10,031 bases of DNA from Bimuria novae-zelandiae CBS 107.79 (lineage: Eukaryota; Ascomycota; Dothideomycetes; Pleosporales; Didymosphaeriaceae): assembly GCA_010015655.1 (NCBI GenBank), contig ML976791.1, positions 1 to 10,031 on the forward strand, written 5' to 3'. Every line of letters begins with the position of its first letter. Within the stretch, counting starts at the first letter, position 1. Shown here in pieces: positions 1-7,305 of the stretch. The notes under the pieces were generated by a model. It did no database searches. It was not told the origin of the DNA and worked only from the letters and a program-made list of their open reading frames with translations. A program made the translations under genes and the position numbers.

Positions 1-222
1 GAGCTTGAACAATTAATTGCTTATAATAATTTACATGCGAAACCTCTATAGGAGGCGTATATTTCTTGTGCGCGTGCTAGGGCCGGGTGTAGGCTCCTTA
101 TTAATAATAGAAGAGAAATCGACCTTAGTAATATTAGGCGCTTTATATAAATAAGACAAAGTAATAAAAGCGATTAGCTAACGTCTCGTACCCCTTTAGG
201 ATAATTATATATCTTTTTAGAG
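1..222. other. AT-rich, RIP-like degraded repeat DNA
   Basis: There is no open frame of useful length on either strand. The composition (TA-rich, poor in CA and TG) matches the mutated transposon next to it. It probably holds the 3' non-coding end of the Fot1-type element whose stop codon lies at 223-225, and perhaps older repeat DNA beyond that. I searched for a copy of the sequence upstream of that transposase start, which would be the matching terminal inverted repeat, and did not find one. Confidence 0.5.
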
Positions 223-2170
223 TTATTTTTTGGCCTCGCGTGCAATACGTGCTTCTTCACGCGCAGTAGCCTTGCTACGCTACTCCTAAAGGCGGATTTC
301 TTTAGCGGCAAGCCTCATACGCTTCCTCTCCTTAAGCATAGCTTGTTTCTGTTCTTTCTGCTGCTTTCGTAGAGCAAGTTTCTCCTCCTTCTATTATTGT
401 TGCAACTGCTCGTCGGCATCCTTCTGCGCCTGCCTATCTCGGGCGTCTTAGACTTTAGCGGGCGACTAGAGAACAGCGTCTCTATTATACTCTAGTAGTG
501 CTTTAAGTAGTAAAGGCTTGCCACGCTGTCGCCGCTTTCTCTTATTAATAAGAGCTTCTTTAAGGTAGTTATTTTCGTGCTAGAGAAGCTACTTCTGCAT
601 AGCTATATAATAGATTGTCTAAGAGAGCTACTACGAGTGTTTAGAATAGGTATTTTTAATAACCTCGCGTAGCAAGCGCTCTATCTTTCTCTAATCTAAA
701 GCGCTAAGTACTAACAAGCTACTCTTAAAGGATAATAGCCTCTCTACTTCTGCCTTTTAAAACTTTTATAACACTACCTCTGCGTTTAATAGTAAGAGGC
801 TAGTGACCTTAAAGGACTTAATAATTATCTTATATTTAAACGCTATATTCCAAGCGCGATAAAATATATAGAAGAAGTCACGCTTTATAATAAAGGTAAA
901 GCCTTAATAGCTATACATAAAGTCCGAGAGCTTGGTAGAGTATGCGCTAGAAAGAGGCTTAAAGATGTAAACGTTAAGTAGCTAGAGAGTATAGGTAGCG
1001 TGAGGAGGAAAGATAGCCAAGAGAATTTAATTCTTATTATAATACTTAATAAATTCTATTGTTATATAGAAGCTGTGGCTATTAAAGATAAGGAGACGCT
1101 AGGAGCGACGCGTCTTTGCCTTCGTCTTACGATTAAACACTTATTTTAGCTATTATATGCTAATCTTGTTGTTTATCTATCTACTAGCTAAGGAAGTAAA
1201 GAAACAGTTATGCTCTTATAGGTTAAAATCTTAAAGCTATAAGTCCTGTATATTACTAAAAATAGCCTAGTAAATTAAGATTAGCGTAAGAGCACTGCCG
1301 TCGGCGCAAATATATATAATTATTATTATTTACTCTTTATTACTATCTTATATAACTTGCTTTACTTTGCTATCCTTATATCTTTGGCGGGAGAAGATGC
1401 GCTTTATCTTTAATAGTACCCTAATTAAGAAGCCTTTTTCGTCTATATTATATATATATTGCGGTTCTACGTTATACTATTCGATCTTCTGCGCCAAAAG
1501 CTTAAAGTAGAGGCTATATTTAAATACTAAATTAGCTTTATGCCATGACGCGTCCATACTAGAGCTCTAATATAATATAAGGTTAATACGATATTAAGCG
1601 ATAAAGTAGTTAACCTAGCATTTTCTAGCAGTTCTTCTAGCTATTTTTAAGGCAAAATTCCATATTATTTATCTTATAGGCGGTAGACCTCGTGTCAGAT
1701 TAAAGGGTGTTTTTGATGAGATGGAAAAGTAATTGATTCTTCTTTTCATGTGTCTTTGCAAGAATGTAAGGCTCTTTTATCCTTACGTCTCACGTTAAGA
1801 CGCTAATCTATTTCCGTTGAGTAAGGAGAGTCGCCCTTTGTCCCGCCCGGAATCGTGCGGATGAACCGGACTGCTGGCAAAGTCTCTTTGTGTAGGGTTG
1901 CGCCAGCTACCTTCGTGTGTGCAAGGGGCCATGTAATCGGACACCTCGTTAGTAAAGATTATTAATATAAGTTATAAGAGCTTTCTCTTGCGTGGTGTTA
2001 AGGAGGCGTATATTATTAATTTGCTAAGTATAGGTGCCTTAAACCCCACAGTGGCGCTTTAACAGCGTTGTTTAATTACAACTATACTTTTTCATAACTA
2101 TAGTGTAATTAGGTGTTTCTCTAGGATTCAGCGATTTTAGCGACTCTAACGCAGCCTCAATTGGGTCCAT
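223..2170 (-). pseudogene. Fot1/pogo-type (Tc1/mariner superfamily) transposase, RIP-inactivated and split by a solo LTR
   Basis: This is the remnant of a DDE/DDD transposase that would have cut and pasted a pogo-like DNA element in the nucleus. On the minus strand it starts with MDPIEAALESLKSLNPRE at 2170, the usual Fot1 N-terminus. It continues through a helix-turn-helix region, an RGLPP motif and the catalytic core: a first catalytic D in IDEKGF at 1441-1443, then FNSHS where functional relatives have DGHGS, then FPPHATYTL and LSSAYS. A basic Glu/Lys/Arg-rich tail ends at TAA 223-225. The 251-bp LTR plus one 5-bp target copy (256 bp) interrupts it. Without them the frame is exactly 1692 nt, 563 codons plus stop, close to Fot1 length (about 540). 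Many in-frame TAA/TAG codons replace Gln or Trp codons, and D-to-N at the second catalytic site also fits G-to-A mutation. No frameshift was seen where I checked. Confidence 0.88.
1693..1943 (-). mobile_element. Solo LTR of an LTR retrotransposon (copy A)
   Basis: This 251-bp insertion begins TGTCCGATTA and ends TAATCTGACA when read on the minus strand, the TG...CA form with short inverted ends typical of LTRs. It is flanked by a perfect 5-bp target duplication, CCTCG at 1688-1692 and 1944-1948. A TATA-like GGATAAAAGAGCC lies about two-thirds of the way along, which supports the minus orientation. No gag or pol sequence is attached, so it is a solo LTR, normally left when the two LTRs of a full element recombine. 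It splits the Fot1-type transposase, and its removal restores that frame. A second copy lies at 8268-8541. The superfamily (Ty1/copia or Ty3/gypsy) cannot be told from the LTR alone. Confidence 0.88.
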
Positions 2171-2262
2171 ATTGGTGTAGTTATGAGAGGGTGAAGAAGT
2201 CGAAAATTTGGCGGTGAGTGTGCGCTAAGTGATGGCTGTGCGTCATTTGATAAAACACGGTA
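2171..2262 (-). other. Probable 5' end of Fot1-type element 1
   Basis: These bases lie upstream of the transposase start. In the second Fot1-type element the start codon sits 91 bp inside the end. The same spacing here points to an end near the TA at 2261-2262, and the stretch contains CG-rich GCGCAC/GCGCTAAG words like those in the other element's terminal repeat. I could not find the matching inverted repeat at the far end, so the boundary is a guess. Base composition changes to gene-like DNA just beyond it. Confidence 0.4.
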
Positions 2263-2645
2263 GAGAAAGATAAATTTTTCGGTGCTCGATGGACGACAAG
2301 CTATTTCGCAATGGCATAACTATCCACAGCCTTAATCCTTTCCTAGTAGAATCGGCATGTACAACGGCATGGCATTCGAGAAGCGCTTGCAGGTGCGCTT
2401 GAAGGCACATGACTTAATGGCATTCGTGAGTGAGCACTAGTGAGTACGCGAGACGATGGATTCCAATGACATGGCCTAACGTCGGCCCGATGTTGTTCCG
2501 TGGCGGGGACGCGCTAAGATGTTAGCGCCAAAAAGTTCCGCAACTTTCAGAAGCTGCATTTGACTACCACTTCGATATCCACCGCAATTCGGCGCGTGCA
2601 CGGTGATTGCAGAACCTTCAACACCAAGGATTTGAACTACACACC
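2263..2645 (+). promoter_or_regulatory. 5' intergenic region and probable 5' UTR of DBP9
   Basis: About 380 bp of unmutated, GC-balanced DNA separates the likely transposon end from the helicase start codon, so the DBP9 promoter must lie here or partly inside the transposon. I see no clear TATA box. Short ORFs exist (for example an ATG at 2289) but have no recognisable coding pattern. An 18-nt perfect hairpin lies at 2511-2528. The bases before the start codon, ACACC-ATG-CC with A at -3, are a good fungal start context. Confidence 0.45.
2511..2528. repeat. Short perfect inverted repeat upstream of DBP9
   Basis: Arms GCGCTAA (2511-2517) and TTAGCGC (2522-2528) are separated by GATG. They sit 118 bp before the DBP9 start codon, in the promoter or the 5' UTR. 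This could be a binding site for a dimeric factor, a small RNA hairpin, or chance. The sequence alone does not decide. Confidence 0.4.
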
Positions 2646-4557
2646 ATGCCTAAGCGCAAGCTCAACGAACACGACGTCCCAGAGGCTTCCGAGCCATCAT
2701 CGCCGTCTGCGCCCGCGAACGAGAAGACCACCGAGGAGCAAGCAACATTCTCGTCTTTTGGTCTGGAAGCGCGTCTGCTGCGTGGCATCAAAGAGCAGAA
2801 ATGGGCTGCACCGACGGCGGTACAAGCACAGGCAATTCCTCTGGCGCTCGAAGGCAAAGATATTTTGGCTAGGTCGGGAACGGGGACAGGCAAGACGGCT
2901 GCGTATCTGCTGCCTATCCTCGATCGCATCCTCCGCCAGAAAGACAAACGCGTTACGTCTGCAGTCGTGCTCGTTCCCACCAAAGAACTCGCCCGTCAAG
3001 TGTCGACGCTTGCGGGGCGCCTCGCGGCCTATTGTGGGCAGGATTTGAAGATCCAGAGTCTGGCGGGCAACCAGTCAGATGTCGTCCAGCGTGCCAAACT
3101 CGCTGAGCTACCGGACCTCGTCGTAGCGACCCCAGCGAGAGCAGCTGCCATGATGAACAGTGGCGCCCTGTCGCTGAAAGAATTGTCATCGCTCGTGTGG
3201 GTACAGCCTTTTTTTTCGTGCCAAACAGTCGCTGACGAGGATATAGCATCGACGAGGGCGACCTAGTACTCGGTTATGGCTTCAAGGACGACCTTGCCTA
3301 CATATCACAGAACCTCCCGAAAGGCGTGCAGACCTTCTTGATGAGTGCGACGCTCAGTACCGATCTCGAATCGGTCAAGGACCTGTTCGTCCGCGATCCG
3401 GTTGTCCTGAAACTTGACGACTTGGAGAAGGACTCGCAGCTCGTCAAGCAATATATGATACCTTGCGCAGAAGAGGAGAAGTTCCTGCTCATATATGCCA
3501 TGTTCAAATTGAGTCTGATCAGAGGCAAGGCCATCGTCTTTGTAGGAGATGTCGATCGCAGCTACCGCGTAAAACTCGTCCTGGAGCAATTCGGGATTAA
3601 GTCGATCGTTCTAAACCACGAGCTGCCTCTCACCTCGCGCCTTCACATTGTGGAAGAATTCAACAAGAACATATACAACATTCTCATCGCCTCCGACGAG
3701 ACCGAAATCCTGGGTTCTATGAACAAGGACGAGTCTCGACCGACGAAGAAGGCCAAAAAGGATGACAAGACGGAGTCCGGTGTATCACGTGGAATTGACT
3801 TCCGTGACGTTTCCTGTGTCGTCAATTTTGACTTGCCGTCAAATTACAAGGCGTACTTTCACAGGATCGGAAGGACTGCGCGTGCGGGCAAGTCAGGCAC
3901 AGCCATCTCCTTCATGATTCCGAAGGAGAAGTACCGCAAGCACAAGCCCACCACTTTCCCGGGCTCCGAGAATGATGAGGAAGTATTGAAGAAGATTGAG
4001 AAGCATCAGAAGCAAGGGCAGAAGATCGAGGACTGGACTTTCGACATGAAACGTCTTGAACCTTTCCGCTACCGCTTTGCTGACGCGCTGAGGGCCGTCA
4101 CGCGCATCGCCGTCCGCGAGGCGCGCATCAAGGAGATCCGCATGGAACTCATGAAGAGCCAGAAGCTAAGCAGATACTTCGAGGAACATCCAGAGGAGCT
4201 GGAGCACCTTCGTCATGACCAGACGCTCAATCATCCCGCAAGGATTCAACCGCATCTAAAGCATGGTAAGTTCATCTACTTTTAAGCAATTGAATACCTT
4301 GTACTCGCGCGCGTGTCTCCAGGCAGCCACTCCGCGAGCTCTTGGGACCCTTATCTTGTGTCATCAAATCTAACGTCAGTCTAGTGCCTGACTATCTTCT
4401 CCCGGGTGGCAGGAAGCCGCAAGACATCGGTTTCGTCAGTCTGGACAAGCCAAAGAAACGATTCGTGAAGGGTAAGGGCAGGAAAGTCGTGCGTGGGCGA
4501 AACGGAAAAATTGATCCGCTGAAGACATTCAACGCGAGAGGCAAGGGCAAAAAGTAA
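2646..4557 (+). CDS. DBP9: ATP-dependent RNA helicase DBP9 (three exons)
   Basis: This is a DEAD-box RNA helicase of the Dbp9/DDX56 family, which acts in the nucleolus in 27S pre-rRNA processing and 60S subunit assembly. Exons are 2646-3196, 3247-4265 and 4385-4557, giving 580 residues, a normal size for fungal Dbp9 (yeast about 594). Motifs in order: Q motif with Q60; Walker A SGTGTGKT (77-84); PTKELA (111-116); TPAR (162-165); motif II, here DEGD (186-189) instead of DEAD; SAT (217-219); VFVGD (281-285); SRGIDF (364-369); HRIGRTAR (389-396). Two Dbp9 family traits are visible: a charged Lys-rich insert before motif V (about 351-358) and a basic C-terminal tail (about 545-580) ending RGKGKK. 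The N-terminal MPKRK and the tail are likely nuclear/nucleolar signals. The 2646 ATG is the only ATG of this frame upstream of the Q motif and has a good context. The gene is not RIP-mutated. Confidence 0.95.
3197..3246 (+). other. DBP9 intron 1 (50 nt)
   Basis: The donor is GTGGGT at 3197, the acceptor ATATAG ends at 3246, and a GCTGAC branch-like site lies just upstream. Splicing joins codon 184 (GT+C, Val) so that LV is followed by IDEGDLVLGYGF, motif II of the helicase. Retention would end the protein at a stop at 3264-3266, before motif II. Confidence 0.92.
4266..4384 (+). other. DBP9 intron 2 (119 nt), with a competing internal 3' splice site
   Basis: The donor is GTAAGT at 4266. The acceptor TCTAG ends at 4384, with a perfect CTAAC branch site at 4370-4374. 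Splicing joins codon 524 (G+TG, Val) and gives KHVPDYLLPGGRK, matching the conserved end of Dbp9. A second plausible acceptor, TCTCCAG ending at 4322, would make a 57-nt intron. It leads to about 20 unrelated residues and a stop at 4382-4384, losing the basic tail. Retention gives a stop at 4283-4285. Confidence 0.88.
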
Positions 4558-5022
4558 ATCTACGGATGGTTGAAGCTTGGGACCTTGATGTCATCATCAA
4601 TGGCTCTATTCATGATGTGGCTGAGAACACAAATTACAATACGAATACTTTTTCGATCCTCTCCCACCGCAGAAATGGACCGACTCGTGTCGCACTCCGC
4701 CTACTCCATTATCTACCCATCAGACCATCAAAAGCGGACAGCAGATGTAGCGTTCCAACCTATCTGACTCGTCTTGTAGCGCTATCTTCGCTTCGCTGAT
4801 TCATTCGCAACTCGCATAATTTCTGTTCTTTGTCACTCTTTCCCACGCAACCACTCAAAAGATCGACTTTCTTAAGATCTCCAAACAACTTCGGCCAACC
4901 TCAGTGTTAAATCTTATCACAGCGGTGTGCCGGCGAGTTCTATCGGCCATCTTGGCATACCTTAGGTTGGAAGGTCGCCTGGTGGGTCGGCATGTCTATG
5001 GGGTTCTGTGATTGGCACCGGC
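4558..5022. other. Intergenic DNA and probable 3' UTR of DBP9
   Basis: This is unmutated, GC-balanced DNA between the DBP9 stop and the Fot1-type element at 5025. Two overlapping plus-strand ORFs of 65-77 codons (about 4566-4799) have no recognisable motif or conserved composition and are probably 3' UTR sequence. I see no tRNA or other RNA gene. The last ~120 bp could be the other half of the LTR fragment found beyond the transposon, but I could not align them to the LTR at 8719-9165. Confidence 0.5.
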
Positions 5023-5024
5023 TA

Positions 5025-5073
5025 CCCTGCCGAGACAGTCAGTGCGCCGCGACACTAACGCGCCACCCCAACA
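5025..5073 (+). repeat. Left terminal inverted repeat of Fot1-type element 2
   Basis: It starts CCCTGCCGAGACAG and is an exact reverse complement of 7103-7151 over 49 bp. It is preceded by the TA target at 5023-5024. No RIP-type change is seen. Confidence 0.96.
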
Positions 5074-5100
5074 CCAGCACCGCAGCTAGCAACATGAGGC

Positions 5101-7061
5101 TGTAGAGTTTTACATAAAAGCTTTTATCGCGAAATTTTCTAAAGTTAAGATTTTATAGAGCTATAGAAGATTGCTAGCTAGTTAAATTATAGATATCTAC
5201 TTAGTGTTCTAATTATTTAGCTACTACGCGATGCTGGCGCTAATAGCGTAGATATTACTATATTAACGCGTATAGATGCCGGCGTAGGCTTCTTCCTCTT
5301 TATAATTATATAAGTAGCTTTTAAAGCATTCTAGCTTCCCTTTTTAGTAATTTTAAGACGTTTTTAAAGTTATTATTAAGTCTTGCAAGCCTATTAACAA
5401 AGGCGTTATTTAGTAGCCTAATTAGCTTTTTCCTTAGCGCGCGTATTTCTAGCTACTACACGCGTAATACGCTTCTCCTGTAGTAGACAAGTTTTAAGCT
5501 GCCTATTTACTATCTAGATCTCTCTCTACTTACTTTTCTAGAGTTGTAGTTGTTGCTTTTTAGCCTTTTATTAGCTGAGAGAATCGCGCGCCCTCTGTAC
5601 GCGGGCAGGTAACTAGAAAATAGATCCTCTATGCTACTTATCTAGCTGCTTAAAAGGTAGAGTCCTGCCCTTTATTTAACGCTGTTTCTGGTTTGTGAGG
5701 GCTTCTCGTAGCCCCTAATTCTCATGCTCTAGGAGCCGCTTTTATATAGAGATTAAGTGTATAGTGCGACTTAGCTTCTTGGCCTTATCACCTCCCCCTG
5801 TATTAATAACAACCTTTAAAAGCTAATTAATTTTGCGCTAATTAGACGCGCTAAGTACTAAAGTAGAGCTTTTACGCAATCTTTATTCTAGAGACTTATT
5901 TTTATTAAATTAACTAAGGATTAGTGTAGGATCTAGCGGCGAGATACTTATATACTTAAAAGCTTTAGTAATTAATTATAGCGTAACTAACGTTGTCTAG
6001 GCCTTCTAAAATAGTGTAAAGAAGTCTCTTTTAGCGATTATTAATAGCCCTTAACTCCTATATAGGTATATAGAGAGCTCGTCGGAGTAGGCGGCAGAAA
6101 GAGACTTAAATACATAGACGTCTAAAGGCTACAGCGTATAAGTGGCGTGAGGGGGAAATATCGCAAAGAGGATCTTTTTCTAATCACAGTAGTTAATAAA
6201 ATCTATAGTAACGTGAGATCTATACCTATTAAGGACTAGAAGTCGCTATTACCATCAAGCCTTCTCCTTAGTATAGCGATTAAACACCTATTTTAGCTAT
6301 TAAAGCCCTATCTCGTTGATTAACTATCTAGAGGTTAATAAGGTAATAAAGACTCTATAAGAATTAACGTTAATTTCCTTAACCTAGCTTAATTGTAGAG
6401 TCTCAGCGTTAGATCGATAGATTAGTGATAGATTAACAGTAGATCCATCGGCGCATATACATGCGATAAGCGAGATCCACTCACGACTACCATCCTGGAT
6501 AGATTGCCTCACTTGGCGACTCTCATATATAGGCCTGTCGAAGATCCTTTTTGACCTGCCGGTGATGCCGAGTAGGAAGCCTTTTTCGTCCATATTATAG
6601 GTATGCTAAGGCTCTATGCCATACTTTATAATTTTCTTATATAAAAGCTTAAAGTAGAGCCTATATCTTGCGCCTAAATCAGCGTTATAGCAATTACTAT
6701 CTAGCCTAGTTGTCTATTGTAAGATCAGGGAGTTAAGGTAGCGCCTAATAAAGTAATTAACCTATCGTATAAAGACATCCTTTTTAGTAATAATTAATAT
6801 AAAGTTTTAGATTATCTGACGCGTAGGGGGTAGACCTTTCTAAGTAAGACGCTGTATATACTATAGGAGCTTAGATTCTTATTTTTAGTTAAAATTTTAG
6901 CGAGTCTATAGTAGCTGTGTACGCGCCTGCATGGCGCGTCTATGCTAGCGCGTTAATGTTGACCGCACAACACCAAATTCTTCTGCAATTTTTCTATATG
7001 AGAAAGTTTCTCCAGGTTCTCGTGAGTCGATAGCGATGATTGCAGCCTCAATCAGATCCAT
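5101..7061 (-). pseudogene. Fot1/pogo-type transposase of element 2, RIP-inactivated
   Basis: Translation begins at 7061 with MDLIEAAIIAIDSREPGE, then FSYRKIAEEFGV (helix-turn-helix), and meets its first stop at 6945-6947. The same frame continues with MDEKGFLLGITGRSKRIF from 6593, which carries the first catalytic D, and EWISLIACICADGS, open down to 6384-6386. Further on come LNRYRSH where relatives have LDGHGSH (second catalytic D changed to N), DFINYCD (6185), FPPHATYTL, LSAAYS, and a Gln/Lys-rich tail around 5600-5400. All these segments lie in one frame, so damage is by point mutation to TAA/TAG, not by indels. The 3' end is uncertain: protein-like sequence fades near 5225. It differs clearly from the transposase at 223-2170, so the two belong to separate Fot1-type families. 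Confidence 0.88.
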
Positions 7062-7102
7062 ATTGGTGGAGATGCGGCGCGTCAAAGTTGAGGTGCTACA
7101 TC

Positions 7103-7151
7103 TGTTGGGGTGGCGCGTTAGTGTCGCGGCGCACTGACTGTCTCGGCAGGG
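7103..7151 (-). repeat. Right terminal inverted repeat of Fot1-type element 2
   Basis: It ends CTGTCTCGGCAGGG and is followed by the TA target at 7152-7153. It is the exact inverted partner of 5025-5073. The transposase start codon lies 42 bp inside it. Confidence 0.96.
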
Positions 7152-7153
7152 TA

Positions 7154-7275
7154 AGATTGGATTGTCCAGCCGCGCTAAGTGTCGCATCAACTTGTACCAC
7201 TGAATAATCCGTGAAGCACCACGATACCTTACCGCCCTAACCCGGATCGGAACAAGGTGTGAGAGCCTCATAACA
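7154..7275 (+). repeat. Unmutated LTR fragment, same family as the LTR at 8719-9165, opposite orientation
   Basis: The segment aligns base for base (one 2-bp gap) with the last ~120 bp of the minus-strand LTR at 8719-9165, and both end CATAACA/TATAACA. About 25-30 positions differ; all but one are C-to-T or G-to-A in the other copy, a textbook RIP pattern with this copy as the unmutated reference. It begins exactly at the right target site of the Fot1-type element. No target duplication or internal retrotransposon sequence was seen at its right edge. Confidence 0.8.
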
Positions 7276-7305
7276 GTAGGTATTATTAGCTAGTCGTTAA
7301 AAGAT

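Larger units (their letters stand above)
5025..7151 (-). mobile_element. Fot1/pogo-type DNA transposon (element 2), structurally complete, RIP-inactivated
   Basis: This 2127-bp element has perfect 49-bp terminal inverted repeats (5025-5073 and 7103-7151). TA flanks it on both sides (5023-5024 and 7152-7153), the target duplication expected of Tc1/mariner/pogo elements. Its one gene is a transposase read on the minus strand. Length and layout fit Fot1-like elements (about 1.9-2.1 kb). The interior is AT-rich and full of TAA/TAG stops, while the ends and the first ~40 codons are unmutated. With intact ends it could in principle be moved by a related active transposase supplied elsewhere. Confidence 0.93.

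Noticed and set aside
51..2014. 13-nt direct repeat GGAGGCGTATATT at 51-63 and 2002-2014
   Set aside because: The match does not extend in either direction, and the second copy is coding sequence of the transposase; probably chance in low-complexity DNA.
4266..4384. Intron 2 as a twin (nested) spliceosomal intron
   Set aside because: Removing the inner 57 nt does not leave a GT donor at the junction, so a second round of splicing cannot follow. A simple 119-nt intron with a CTAAC branch site explains the sequence.
4566..4799. Two overlapping plus-strand ORFs (65 and 77 codons) after DBP9
   Set aside because: They have no domain, coding-like composition or splice-consistent link to DBP9. They lie where the DBP9 3' UTR is expected, and one starts at a non-ATG codon.
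4930..5022. Possible 5S rRNA or tRNA fragment (GGTTGGAAGG, GGTGGGTCGG words)
   Set aside because: Only short words resemble 5S rRNA; the conserved order and spacing are absent and no cloverleaf or B box could be built.
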